Shown here: piece after piece, positions 9,215 to 19,400 of the stretch
Position numbering within the stretch: the first letter of the stretch is position 1
How the letters are laid out: the number at the start of each line of letters is the position of its first letter
NCBI RefSeq assembly: GCF_028368975.1
Contig: NZ_JAQNDM010000002.1
Span: 4,830,425 to 4,894,424 of the forward strand
Length of the DNA: 64,000 nt
Source: Stigmatella ashevillena
Lineage (GTDB): Bacteria; Myxococcota; Myxococcia; Myxococcales; Myxococcaceae
Reading direction: 5' to 3'
Position numbers and translations under genes: made by a program
Notes under the pieces: generated by a model
What the model was told of the DNA's origin: nothing
The model's input: the letters and a program-made list of their open reading frames with translations, nothing else
The model's database searches: none

Positions 9215-9861
9215 GTCTTCCTCCGGAATGGCGGTTGTTCGCTTGGATTCGGATCTTCGAAGGTCCGCCCTCTCCCTTGGGAGGGCCCCGTTTTCAGAAG
9301 ATCAATCTGATAGCCTTGCAACTTGAAGCGGAGCTGCTCATCCGTGGACCGGGGGAGCCCCCGCTCTGCCTCGGGCTGCTGGCCACATTGGCTCTTGGAG
9401 ACGGTGGGCAACACCGTCAACGTGCGCCACGCATAGCCCAGAGGTTGCCGAAACAATCCCATCACCGCCACGTACCGGGCCTGGGGGTCGCGCTGAATCC
9501 ACCGTCCGATCGATTGGTTGGGGGGCACGGTGAATTCAGCCACCTGGAGGAGATCCTCTTCCAGCAACGCTTCCGGCTTATTCCATAACTTCTGAAAGCT
9601 GGCTTGCTCCACCCGGAGGGTGTCTTTGAGTTGGAAGAGCTGCACCACCGTGGGCATGGAGCGCCCACGTGGATCTGGATTGACCCGATCCGCAGCCTCG
9701 AGATGCAAATAGAACGGTGGAGGCTCCGCGCACGCCGCAAGCTGCTTGCCCGCGCATGACGAGCAAGCCAACAGCAGCAGGCAAAACCCGATAAGCCCGG
9801 GCAGCCTCCGCGCAACGACGTTGTGATCCTCCTGTACCCCCACTGCACAGGCTTTCGACAT
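9211..9861 (-). CDS. tssJ: T6SS outer-membrane lipoprotein TssJ
   Basis: A 216-residue lipoprotein and first gene of the visible operon. A basic N-terminus is followed by a hydrophobic core ending in a lipobox (LLLLAC, Cys near residue 33). The mature part has the TssJ transthyretin-like pattern: LHLEAADRVNPDPRGRSMP, then VVQLFQLKD, and later PQARYVAVMGLFRQP. TssJ anchors TssM to the outer membrane. Its stop overlaps the tssK start. The 286 bases upstream hold no gene and probably contain the operon promoter, though I could not pick a convincing -35/-10 or sigma-54 element there. Confidence 0.92.
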   Translation of the reverse strand: MSKACAVGVQEDHNVVARRLPGLIGFCLLLLACSSCAGKQLAACAEPPPFYLHLEAADRVNPDPRGRSMPTVVQLFQLKDTLRVEQASFQKLWNKPEALLEEDLLQVAEFTVPPNQSIGRWIQRDPQARYVAVMGLFRQPLGYAWRTLTVLPTVSKSQCGQQPEAERGLPRSTDEQLRFKLQGYQIDLLKTGPSQGRGRTFEDPNPSEQPPFRRKT

Positions 9862-9911
9862 GCATCCCCTGATTGCTTTGTGTTCCCCCCATCCCCCTGC
9901 CCAGTTGCCTC

Positions 9912-9926
9912 AGGCACGCTGTGCCT
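9912..9926. repeat. Perfect inverted repeat upstream of tssJ
   Basis: AGGCAC-GCT-GTGCCT, a perfect 6-base inverted repeat around a 3-base centre, lies 50 bases upstream of the tssJ start. It could be an operator half-site pair or a small hairpin in the tss leader. No T-tract follows on either strand, so it is not a standard terminator. A second small inverted repeat, GCAAC-CGATA-GTTGC, lies at 10019-10033. Function unknown. Confidence 0.35.
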
Positions 9927-10147
9927 TCACTCGAGACTGCATGACTCCAAGTCCGAGCAAGGTTCACAACCCTTATAAGTGCACCGTACGACAATGACCA
10001 TGAAGGGGTCAATGGCACGCAACCGATAGTTGCAGCACAGCAGTGCCTTTCTGCGGCTCCAGAAAGACACACCAAATGGGTTTTCCAGCCAAACCCCAGT
10101 TTACATCCTCATGGCATAACTCTTTCCGCGCCGAGAGGACTTGCTCT

Positions 10148-12760
10148 TCAAGACCGGCGCCGTCTGGAAAACCCCAACAACGCGAGCAGGCTCCAGAAAC
10201 TGGCGGCCCCTGCAGCGACATCCAGACCCGAAGCACTGCACCCTGCCCCACCCGATAGCGTCCCTGTCTCCTTGGGCAGCAAGACCTTGAAATGAACCAC
10301 GGGCGAATCCTCCTCGCTGTTGACGTTGTCCTTATCCGTGAACCTCCCGCTCAGCGAATGACTTCCCTCTTCCAAGCGATTTCCAGGCCGGAAGGTCCAG
10401 GTCCCGTCCACTCCTACTGAGGCTGTCCCGTGCGATGCACCATCAATCAAAACGGTGACCACACCGTTCGGATCGGCCGTTCCTGAAATAACAGGAGTTC
10501 CTGTATTGACCTCTGAACCGTCCGCAGGCTGAGCGATGTCTGGATACAAGGGGGCACCGACATGGACCTCCCAGTCCCAAGAGACAGGCGTAAGTTCTTC
10601 ATTTCTGGCCTTGTCCCTGGCCTTAACCTGCAAGGTGTGCGGCCCCCTCAGAAGAGCTTCGGTGACATGCGTTTTATTACAGTCCACAAAAGTTTTCTTG
10701 TCGAGGTTGCACTGATAGGTGACGCCCTCTTCGCTCGCTGTGAATTCGAACTTCGCGACGCGATCCTTGGACACCTTATCAGGACGGGCAACGATGGTTG
10801 TCGTTGGCGGCTTGGTATCAACAACAAACGGCTTGGTCACAGGAGGCCCGCTGGAGTTTCCTGCCTCATCCACTGCACTGACTGAGACCACATATTCTTT
10901 ATCCGTACCAAGATCACTACTCAACGTTGTCCACTGGCCGTTATCCGCAGCCTTGATATCGGGGAGCAACACATCACCGATACTTATTCTCACAGCACTC
11001 CGGGGCTCGGTCGTTCCTCTGATGAGCGGGGTTCTGGTAGACTCCAATGCATCAGGAAACATGATACTCACCACAGGTGGCATTGTATCGACCACCCAGT
11101 CGTAAGTTGCAACGGTCCCTATGTTACCGGCTTTATCCACCGCCCTCACGCGGAAGATTCGCGGTCCATCCGGAACTCTGTGGGACTGCCCAGAGTTACA
11201 ATCAAAGAAACCTCCGTCTTTAGCCAGAGAACATTGAAACTTAGCCCAATCAACATCCTCCGAAGAGAATGTAAAAACCGCATCAGCGCTGTTATCCAAT
11301 TCTCGGGGAGACGAATCAATACTGACTGATGGCGGTGCAAAATCGACTGTCCACGAATACTCGTCTAACACACTCTCATTGCCAGCAGCATCTCTCGCAC
11401 GAACAACGAATCTGTGTGGGCCTTCTCCTATGGGAAATCTATCCTCCATTGAGCTAGAACACGGCCGGAATTCCCCCTCAGTAGGTTTCTCATCCTTGGG
11501 ATTCAAGGCACAGTGAACCGCATGCACATCTCCAGGACTGGAAGAGGAGAAGGTAAACACCGCTTCATTCAACCTACTGTCTTTATCGGGCTTGCCATTG
11601 ATCGTGATATTAGGCGGCGTGGAATCAACGCGCCAAAAATGATTAACAACCCCGGAATAATTGCCAGCTACATCCTTGGCTCTTACATAAATCCGATGAT
11701 CGCCGTCCTGAACATTAAGTATCTCATGATGACTGGGGCATAAATCTGAATCACTTAACTGCGCTCTATCCATAGCACACTGTACCACCGGTCCTACATG
11801 ATTATCAGTAGCCACAAAATCAAACACAGCTGTCTTAGACTTGGTTAGCGCGCCTAGACTCGTCTCGATCACAACACTTGGCTTCGCAAGATCTACCGTC
11901 CAAGGCCAGGACACTTCTTTGAGGTTGCCCGCCCAATCTATTGCCTGAACGCGGAACAACTGCGGGCCTGTATCAACAGCCACCTTAATAGATGTGTTAG
12001 CACTACAGAGGCTAAATCCACCATCTACTGTGCATTGTGTCACCGCCAAATTACCACACGTTCCACCACTACAGGCACAAACCGATTGGATGGAATCTGA
12101 AGCAGAAAACACAAAAGTCGCCTCAGTCTTATTGGTCGGCGAAGGCGGAACATTGTCCGTGTTCAAGACAAGATTTGGAGCGGTGTTATCAACACGGACA
12201 GAAGCAAAAGCTGGACTGGAAATTTCACTCGGAGGACCCACCTTGTTTGCAGTGACTTCAATGTTGTAGCACTGCCCTTCTATGAATTCTGTAACGCCCC
12301 CGTCTTCCTCTGGATACCCAATTTCCACTATCCACGAGCCCAAGCCTTCATCATTAACCGGGCCGCTCACGGCAATATCAGAACGAGCTACCCTGGTATT
12401 AACCTTCACCTTGACAGTAGATCCTAAAGTCGCAAACCCTTCGAGCTTCAGCTTCAATGATGCGTTTACCCAAACGTTCCCCTGGTTCTCGCTCCCCGGC
12501 TGTGGAATGGGCCTATCCTGAGCTTCGGTTACCTTTATCTTTAGAGGGGGATCCTCCAGATCTGCCCACTCCCCCCCGTCAAAATCTTCCGGAACACTCG
12601 CCCCCTCGCCCTGGGCATGACGACCGTTGGCGGTGCCAGCAGAACGCTCTTTCAGCGCTCCGTACCGATCACTGCCCCCTCCCAATGAATCCGGTCCAGC
12701 CAGTGCAGACAGGAAACTGACCCCCAGGAACACAAGCGTCACACAGTGCCATTGCTTCAT
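10148..12760 (-). CDS. Secreted multi-Ig repeat protein with MYXO-CTERM-type tail
   Basis: An 870-residue surface protein. It has an N-terminal signal peptide (KQWHCVTLVFLGVSFLSALA) and a strong GGAAGAGGAG ribosome site. The middle carries about five copies of a roughly 90-residue Ig-like repeat with the pattern VFTFSS...CSL/C...DG.H.F.VRA.D.AGN....W.VD, plus two Ig-like units of another type (PLIRGTTEP and PVISGTADP). The C-terminus is GC, a hydrophobic stretch and RRRR, the architecture of MYXO-CTERM substrates that are cut and anchored by a myxosortase. It follows the OmpA-type gene by 30 bases, so the two are probably co-transcribed. The middle is clearly AT-richer than its flanks, unlike the rest of the window. 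An adhesin or surface-layer role is inferred only. Confidence 0.85.
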   Translation of the reverse strand: MKQWHCVTLVFLGVSFLSALAGPDSLGGGSDRYGALKERSAGTANGRHAQGEGASVPEDFDGGEWADLEDPPLKIKVTEAQDRPIPQPGSENQGNVWVNASLKLKLEGFATLGSTVKVKVNTRVARSDIAVSGPVNDEGLGSWIVEIGYPEEDGGVTEFIEGQCYNIEVTANKVGPPSEISSPAFASVRVDNTAPNLVLNTDNVPPSPTNKTEATFVFSASDSIQSVCACSGGTCGNLAVTQCTVDGGFSLCSANTSIKVAVDTGPQLFRVQAIDWAGNLKEVSWPWTVDLAKPSVVIETSLGALTKSKTAVFDFVATDNHVGPVVQCAMDRAQLSDSDLCPSHHEILNVQDGDHRIYVRAKDVAGNYSGVVNHFWRVDSTPPNITINGKPDKDSRLNEAVFTFSSSSPGDVHAVHCALNPKDEKPTEGEFRPCSSSMEDRFPIGEGPHRFVVRARDAAGNESVLDEYSWTVDFAPPSVSIDSSPRELDNSADAVFTFSSEDVDWAKFQCSLAKDGGFFDCNSGQSHRVPDGPRIFRVRAVDKAGNIGTVATYDWVVDTMPPVVSIMFPDALESTRTPLIRGTTEPRSAVRISIGDVLLPDIKAADNGQWTTLSSDLGTDKEYVVSVSAVDEAGNSSGPPVTKPFVVDTKPPTTTIVARPDKVSKDRVAKFEFTASEEGVTYQCNLDKKTFVDCNKTHVTEALLRGPHTLQVKARDKARNEELTPVSWDWEVHVGAPLYPDIAQPADGSEVNTGTPVISGTADPNGVVTVLIDGASHGTASVGVDGTWTFRPGNRLEEGSHSLSGRFTDKDNVNSEEDSPVVHFKVLLPKETGTLSGGAGCSASGLDVAAGAASFWSLLALLGFSRRRRS

Positions 12761-12790
12761 AGGTGCTCCTCTTCCTGTGATGCATGGACC

Positions 12791-14596
12791 CTAATCGGGC
12801 CAAATGATGTGGAACTCCACCCGGCGGTTGTTCTCCCGGCCCATCGACGTGCTGGGGTTGTCGATGGGCCGTGTGTCTCCGTAGCCCCGGGCCTCCAGCC
12901 TCTCCGGCGCCACGCCCTTCTGGATGAGGTACTGGCGCACCGCCACCGCGCGGGCCTGTGACAGTTGCAGGTTGGCGGAAGCAAAGCCCCGGTTGTCCGT
13001 GTGAGCTCCCACGACGATCAGGGGAAACTCCGGGTGCTCCTGAATCACCTTCACCACCCAGTCCAGCAAGGAGCGCGAGGCGGGGTCCAGAATGGGCTGC
13101 GCGGGAACGAACAGGACCTTCCCCGTCAGCTCAAAGCGGGCCCGGGAGAGCGTCACGAGCGGCAGTTCATGGTCCGGACAGCCATGGTTCTCTTCCTTCC
13201 CGGCCGCATCGGGGCAGCTGTCGAACCGGTTCGCAATGGTGTCTCCATCCCGGTCGGACTCCGGACACCCCTGGAGCTTGGCCTCTCCTGGCTGGTCGGG
13301 GCACTGATCGACGTCGTCCTCGATCTCATCGTGATCCCGGTCCTTCTTCGCGCACCCCCGCGCCTCCGGCGGGCCTGCCTCCGCAGGGCAGGAGTCCACG
13401 TCGTTGGGCACTCCGTCTTGATCGTCGTCGGGCATGGGGCAGCCATTCCAGGCGGCCGCGCCCACTTCGCTCGGGCAGGCGTCCAACGCATCCTCGATTC
13501 CGTCACCGTCCAGGTCACGCCGCAGGCAGCCGTTGCGCTCGAGGGTCCCCGCCTCATAGGGGCAGCGATCCACCCCGTTGAGGACCCCATCCTGGTCTTC
13601 GTCCATGCTGGGGCACTCCTCCGCCGTGTGCTCCAAGTCCGTGGAGCAGTTGACGGAAGACTCCCCCGGCAAGCGCGGCGGCGTCACACTTCCAAAGGCG
13701 GTCCCCACCATCAGGCGGAACAACGGGGTCCCCAGGGCGGCGCCGATGCCCATGCCGCCCAGCGCGAACACCTCCATGGAATGATTCACGAGGTAGCGGG
13801 ACCCCAGCAGGAACTCCACGGAGTCGCCCTGCGCCTCGTTCTGCCGATCGGCCAGGGGCACAGTGCCCCTCACATCCAATTCCCAGCGCAGCCGCCGACC
13901 CACGGTGGCGGCGACGGCGCCGATGCGGACCTCACTGCCCACCTGGGCTTGCTCGAAGACGGGATTGGGCAGGGCACTGAGCTTCTTGCGCAGCAGCACC
14001 TGGGTATCCAGGGCCACTCGAAACCAGCCAAACCGCCGACCCAGCATGAGTTGGGGAGTGACGTGCCCCCCCGCATCGCTGGACAACCCCGAGGCCTCTC
14101 CGAAAGGAAGTCCCACGCCCACGCCCAGCGCCACGTCTGCCCATCGGCCATTGCGCTGGGAAAGGGGACCCCACCGGACGCCCAGCACGGGGGTGGACAG
14201 CCCGTAGACCGGAGGCCGGACAAACCCCCGTCCACTCAAATCATCTCCCCCCTGGTGCGCCACCAGAGGAACCTGTGCGCCCAGTTCGAGCCAATCCCAA
14301 GGGGAATAGGCAGCCGCCAGGTGCGCGGACACCCGGTGCCCCACGATGCGATTCACTTCGCCGATGCGTGTCATGACAATCGGCTTGTTCTGGTATTGGC
14401 CCACGGTGGAGATCCGCAATTCCCCCTGCGGCAAGAGCTCTCCGGTTCCCAGCAGCAGGGACCCTGCCGCCCCCGGATTGAGTTCCAATCGCTCCAAGGG
14501 GAGTTCCGCCACCCCGGGCTCCGCCGCATTCGCCACGCCCACCGTCAGCCCGAGCCCCAGAAACGCCAGGAACAGCCCAGAATTGCCCCGCCTCAT
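12791..14596 (-). CDS. OmpA-family outer-membrane protein with thrombospondin type 3 repeats
   Basis: A 601-residue protein in three parts. After a signal peptide ending near VGVANA comes a region of about 280 residues with porin-like alternating strands. Next are about five Ca-binding TSP type 3 repeats (DQDGVLNGVDRCP, DLDGDGIEDALDACP and so on), about residues 310-450. Last is an OmpA peptidoglycan-binding domain with GAHTDNRG and GYGDTRP and the NNRRVEF ending. This is the usual plan of myxobacterial OmpA proteins that pin the outer membrane to the wall. I chose the ATG at 14596 because GAGGAG lies 8 bases upstream; an in-frame ATG 14 codons earlier lacks a ribosome site. It heads a two-gene unit with the Ig/MYXO-CTERM gene and is not a T6SS core gene. 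Confidence 0.9.
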   Translation of the reverse strand: MRRGNSGLFLAFLGLGLTVGVANAAEPGVAELPLERLELNPGAAGSLLLGTGELLPQGELRISTVGQYQNKPIVMTRIGEVNRIVGHRVSAHLAAAYSPWDWLELGAQVPLVAHQGGDDLSGRGFVRPPVYGLSTPVLGVRWGPLSQRNGRWADVALGVGVGLPFGEASGLSSDAGGHVTPQLMLGRRFGWFRVALDTQVLLRKKLSALPNPVFEQAQVGSEVRIGAVAATVGRRLRWELDVRGTVPLADRQNEAQGDSVEFLLGSRYLVNHSMEVFALGGMGIGAALGTPLFRLMVGTAFGSVTPPRLPGESSVNCSTDLEHTAEECPSMDEDQDGVLNGVDRCPYEAGTLERNGCLRRDLDGDGIEDALDACPSEVGAAAWNGCPMPDDDQDGVPNDVDSCPAEAGPPEARGCAKKDRDHDEIEDDVDQCPDQPGEAKLQGCPESDRDGDTIANRFDSCPDAAGKEENHGCPDHELPLVTLSRARFELTGKVLFVPAQPILDPASRSLLDWVVKVIQEHPEFPLIVVGAHTDNRGFASANLQLSQARAVAVRQYLIQKGVAPERLEARGYGDTRPIDNPSTSMGRENNRRVEFHIIWPD

Positions 14597-14902
14597 CAGG
14601 AATCTCCTCGCGGAGCATCCCGTTCGCCCATGACTCATGGACTCGTTTCCATGCGGTGAAGGTGAAGGACGGCACCGCCCGGCCCATTGGAAAGCCTCAA
14701 GGATGCGGCCCCGGTTTCTTGGCGAACGGATTTGAACTGTGCCCCCCTTGAACAGTTGCCCAGACGATACCACCCTCGCCACACAAAGGAAGACCCCTCC
14801 TGGCAGTCATGAAATGCAGGACTTCGCGTGCAGCCCTCCGCAGCGTCCCTCCCTCGCAACATTCCCAGGAAGTGTGGCACCTTGCGGGAAAGGGAGAGGG
14901 GC
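14597..14902. other. Divergent intergenic region with an AACTGT/ACAGTT inverted repeat
   Basis: 306 bases between the divergent ompA-like gene and the small plus-strand gene. It holds the inverted repeat AACTGT-N11-ACAGTT (14735-14740 and 14752-14757), of a size and spacing that could be a transcription-factor site serving either gene. I see no coding frame of quality and no convincing sigma-70 or sigma-54 promoter. Confidence 0.35.
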
Positions 14903-15361
14903 ATGTTCAACTCATCCATCAAGGGCAGAATTATCAGCAACCATGTGGACAAGGAAAAACGCCTAAAAGACGAAACAGCAGACACCACTGACATCAATTA
15001 CTTGTCGGCCAGGGGCTCCTGGAGCAAGCAATACCAGGATCTCCCCGACGATTCGCTGACGCGGGTCTGGCAGAAGCTGACGCCCGCAGCCGTGGTCGAA
15101 ATGCTCATCAATGCCGCCTCCCGGCCTCACCCCCTCTCCACCGGGAAGAGCACCTCTTACCTCGCCAGCGAGATGCTGCGGGAGATGCGGCACTCCTCTT
15201 GGGTGATCAAAGGCACAGCGCACGCGGGTGGGCAGAACAACTCCACCAGCGCGGATCCCGAACTTCACATCACGGTGAAGCTCGGCACCAAGAGAGCCCG
15301 GCACCTGACATGCCGCGAGCAGCCGCGGCTTCACATCATCAAAATCTCGGAAGAGGATTGA
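14903..15361 (+). CDS. Hypothetical protein, 152 residues
   Basis: I do not recognise this protein. It starts at an ATG preceded by GGGAGAGG. It has no signal peptide or membrane segment and is Ser/Thr- and charge-rich. The part TRVWQKLTPAAVVEMLINAA looks helical, and the last third (ADPELHITVKLGTKR ... HIIKISEED) looks strand-like. Lys and Asn codons such as aaa and aat are commoner near its start than in neighbouring genes. It stands alone between the divergent ompA-like gene and the convergent bestrophin gene, so context gives no role. Confidence 0.6.
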   Translation: MFNSSIKGRIISNHVDKEKRLKDETADTTDINYLSARGSWSKQYQDLPDDSLTRVWQKLTPAAVVEMLINAASRPHPLSTGKSTSYLASEMLREMRHSSWVIKGTAHAGGQNNSTSADPELHITVKLGTKRARHLTCREQPRLHIIKISEED

Positions 15362-15421
15362 CTTGAACGCGCGCTGAAGGACGGCGCATGTCCGTCAGCG
15401 CGCGCGGCCAACTCCTCGGCA

Positions 15422-16360
15422 TCACATCAGCACATAGGACTGGGGTTGCAACGGCTCGGGCGTGGGTTCTCCCAGCGCTTCGAGCAGTCCCCGCTCCGCC
15501 GTCCGGGCGATGGCGAGCAGGGGAAGCCCATTGGGCACCTGGCCGAAGGGGTTCTCCAGCTCATCGCCCAGCGCATCCAGCCCGAAGAAGGTATAGGCCA
15601 GGATGGCGGACAGCACCGGCGCCAGCCAGCCCAGCATCTCCGCCAAGCCAAAAGGCAATATCAGGCAGAACAGGTACGCCGTGCGGTGCAGCAGCACGGT
15701 GTACGCGAAGGGCAGGGGGGTGAAGCGGATGCGCTCGCAGGCCGCCAGAACCGCGGACAGGGCGCCCACCCGTTCACTCAAGGTCTGCCAGGGAATGTCG
15801 GCGAGACGGCCCGTGCGCCGCAGGGACGCGAGCTCATTCGCCATCTCGCGCAGCAGTGCATCCGGCGGGTTGATGCTGGCCCGGACGCGCCCGGCCTCTT
15901 CTGGCGAGAGGAAGCGGGCGAGGTTCTCGCGGTCATCGTGTCCTCGCAGGTAGCCGGCAAAGGCATACGCAAAGGCAATGCCGCGATGAATGAGCCGCCG
16001 CGCCTCCTGGCGCCCCTGTACCGGGACACCGGGCACCGCGCCATCATCAAGCAAGGCCACCGTCTCGCGGGCCAGGGAGCGCAGTTCGATGATGAGGGCC
16101 CCCCAGTGCTTCCGGGCCTCCCACCAACGGTCGTAGCTGGCGTTGTTGCGAAAGCCGAGGAAGATCGAGAGCGCGAGCCCCAGCAGGGACATCGGCACCG
16201 CCGTGCTGGGGGGAAGGTGGATGCCCAGATTCCTCGGTCCCCAAACCGCGAGACAGGAGAGCCCAGACACCCCCAGCACCTGCGGCAAGACCCGGGGAAG
16301 CACCGTGCCTCGAAGGATGTAGAGCAACTGCCATGCGGTAGGACGGGGACGGACGATCAT
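15422..16360 (-). CDS. Bestrophin-family anion channel
   Basis: A 312-residue protein of the bestrophin/UPF0187 family. It shows the conserved N-terminal helix and loop ending in SIFLGFRNNASYDRWWEARKHW (quoted here only as FRNNASYDRWWEAR), the family signature. A late membrane segment carries the block TFFGLDALGDELENPFG, which matches the conserved Ca-clasp/C-terminal region of bacterial homologues. These proteins form pentameric channels in the inner membrane. It is convergent with the small gene to its left and co-directional with the topoisomerase-helicase gene, whose stop lies 66 bases upstream. There may be read-through, but I see no functional link. Confidence 0.9.
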   Translation of the reverse strand: MIVRPRPTAWQLLYILRGTVLPRVLPQVLGVSGLSCLAVWGPRNLGIHLPPSTAVPMSLLGLALSIFLGFRNNASYDRWWEARKHWGALIIELRSLARETVALLDDGAVPGVPVQGRQEARRLIHRGIAFAYAFAGYLRGHDDRENLARFLSPEEAGRVRASINPPDALLREMANELASLRRTGRLADIPWQTLSERVGALSAVLAACERIRFTPLPFAYTVLLHRTAYLFCLILPFGLAEMLGWLAPVLSAILAYTFFGLDALGDELENPFGQVPNGLPLLAIARTAERGLLEALGEPTPEPLQPQSYVLM

Positions 16361-16426
16361 GGTGTGGCCAAAGGAGTGGCTTCAGCGGCGGCCATCCTGA
16401 CACCGGTCGGGCGGCGACGTGGGGAA

Positions 16427-19400
16427 TTACCGGCCCACGAGGGCCAGGAGCTGCGCGCCATAGCGCTCGACCAGCTTCGGCCCCACGCCCTGGATGGCCA
16501 TGAGGGCCTCTCGGTCCTCGGGCCTCATGGCGGCGATGGCCCCGAGCACCCGGTCCGTGAGGATGCGGAAGGCGGGAACCCGCCGCTTGCGCGCCTCGGC
16601 CAACCGCCACGCCTTGAGCGCCTCCACCAGCGCCGGAGAAGGCTTCGGGGGTGGCATCGCCTGCCGCCCTCCTCCACCTCGCCTCACGCCAATGTCTTGC
16701 GTCTCTTCCCAGTCCTCCTCGGCCATGGGGGGCGCATCCATCCCCTCCCAATCCCGGACAACGGAAGCATTGCCTCCCGGCGGCTGCCGCGGGGCTGCTC
16801 GGCGCGCTTCTGGCGCCCCTCGCGGGGCCGCGCGGCGGGGTTTCGCCGGGCGCGCTCCGGCGGCCTTGCCCCGGGAGGTCCGGCGCTTCTTCGCGGATTT
16901 CGCCTCGAGCGGCATCGGCAGCATCACCAGGTTGGGTTCGATGACGCGCGTGCGCTGGCCCTCTGGGGTGAGCGTCAGCCGTTGGAACGAAATGCTCTGC
17001 CCGTCCTTCTCGAAGGAGTCACCGCTCAACCGGGTCAGCCCCGCGCGCACCATGCCTCCCACCAAGCGCTCGAACTCGCGGCGCGGCAGCGCGTCCCCGA
17101 AGAGCTCGCGGTGCAGACGACCCGTGGCCTGTCCATCCCGCTCGTGCAACGCATCCAGGATGCGGCCCAGGGCCTGCAACTCGCGCTCGCCCGGCTCGGC
17201 GAAGCGCAAGGTGACACACGTCTCGGGCGCGCACACATCACACAGCCCACAGGGCTTGCCCGAGTCCTGCACGTCGCCGAAATGGCTCACCAGGTGCCGC
17301 ATCCGGCACCCCGAGGCCTCTGCGTAACGCCCCATCTGCTCCAGGTGGAGCATCTTGCGCTCGCGCTGCGCCGTGTACGGCGCCGGCCACTCGGGCCTCC
17401 CCCGGCGCACGCTCTCGTCCGGGGTCATCTCCAGCCCTCCGTGAATCCAGAGCTGCTCGAGGGCCTTGTCGAACACCTCGGGGTCCATGCGCACGCGGGC
17501 CTGAATGGCCTCCTTGGGCTCCAACTCGGGACTGGCCGCATGGAATAGCTTCGCCAGCACGGAAGGCTCCGGGTAGTCGCGCTGGTGGAAGAACTCGTGC
17601 GTGCGGCGGTCCACGTAGGAGTGCAGCAACACCGCGCGAGAGGGTTTTCCATCCCGCCCCGCACGCCCCAGTTCCTGGTAGTAGCCCTCCAGGCTCGCGG
17701 GCAGTGCCGCATGCACAACGGTGCGGACATCTGCCTTGTCGATGCCCATCCCAAAAGCTGTCGTGGCGACAATCACTTCCAACCGCCCTGACAGGAATGC
17801 CGACTGGACCCGGTCCCGATCCGCCGGGGCCATCCCCGCGTGATACACGGCCGAGGGGAAGTCCTCCGCCAGCCGCTCCGCGAACTGCTCGGCGTGCTTG
17901 CGCGTGGAAGCGTAGACGATGGCGGGGCGGTTCTCAGGCTCGGCCAGCACATCGCGGATGGCATCGCCCCGCTGGCCGGGGTTCAGCTCGCGCACTTCGA
18001 TGGCGATGTTGGTGCGGCGGAAACCATGAATGAAGGTGCGCGAGGCCCCGCCCCGCAAGCCCTTCAGCCCCAGTTGCTGGACGATGTCGCGCTGCACATC
18101 CGGCGTCGCCGTGGCGGTGAGCGCGACGACGGGCGAGGGACGCAGCAGGGGCAACCGCGCGCCCAGCAGCCGGTAGTCCGGCCGGAAATCATGTCCCCAC
18201 TGGGAGATGCAGTGCGCCTCGTCGATGGCGATGAGCGCGGGCGGGCGCCGCGCCAGCAACTCCACGAAGCCAGGAACCCCCAAGCGCTCGGGCGCGATGA
18301 AGAGAAAATCCAGCCGCCCTTCCAGGTAGTCCGTGCACACCTGGCGCGAGGCAGCCCTGTCCCGCCCCGAGTGGATGCGCTCCGCCGCGAACCCAAGCGA
18401 CTGGAGCCGCGTCACCTGATCCTCCATCAAGGCGATGAGCGGGCTGACCACCAGCGTCGTCCCTGCCCGCGCCAGCCCTGGAAGCTGATAGCAGAGGGAC
18501 TTGCCCGCCCCCGTCGGCATCACCAGCAGCAGGTCCTCCCCCGCCGTGGCCGCCTTGCATACCTCCTCCTGGTATGGCCGGAAGTCCTCGAAGCCAAAGG
18601 CCTCTTTGAGCAGCCCCCGCAGCGCGTGGGGGGGCGTGGGGGTACGCGGGGTGCGTTCCACGCTGCGTCGGGAGGTTCCCTGCGGAGCCTCCACGCGCGC
18701 ACGCACGGTAGAAGGGCTGCTGGGGCTTGCGCCTGCCTGCCGGGGGCTTGAAAGCGGGGCACTCGCGGCCCTTTGCACGCCCAGAACCGTGGCGCTGGCC
18801 TGAGGAGCCCCAGAGGAAGGCGCACTGCTCGGGGAAGGCGGCCTCGGAGCCTCCCCACGCGGTGGCAGGGGCTGCGCGGGCATCTTGCCCACCACCTCGA
18901 TGACATAGGCCTCGATGCCCCGCAGGAAGGCTTGCAGGTCTCCCTGGCCTCGCTCGATGCGCTGAAGCCAGGCCTCCCACTGCCCTGTCATCGCTGGCGT
19001 CTTCACATCCGGGTGCACCACCTGGATGAGCCGGATGCCCTTCTCCGTCACCTCCAGGGACTTGCCCCGGCGCTGGAGGTACTCGCGCTCCAACAACACC
19101 TCGATGATGGCCGCGCGCGTGGCCGGTGTGCCCAGCCCCGTCTCCTTCATCGCGTCCGCCAGTTCCTTCTCGTCCAGCGTCCGCCCGGCGGTCTCCATCG
19201 CGGTCAACAGCGACGCATCCGTGAGGCGCGGAGGCGGCCGCGTGCGCTTCTTCACCGCCTCCACGTCTTCCACGCGCTGCTTCTGGCCCCGCGCCAGCAC
19301 GGCGGGGAGATCCTGCGGCTCGTCCTCGGGCTCTTTGCCTTCGCCCTCTTCCTTCGGGCCCTTGCCCTCGCGGCCCTTCGGCGGCCGCTGTCCTCCTCCG

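Noticed and set aside
10009-10147. Possible sigma-54 or sigma-70 promoter in the gap upstream of tssJ
   Set aside because: TGGCAC and TATAAG-like words occur, but never with correct spacing to a partner element, so no promoter is called.
12958-14659. Long plus-strand frames opposite the OmpA/TSP3 gene
   Set aside because: They are antisense to Asp-rich repeats, which translate as repetitive Arg/Gly/Val text. No independent support.
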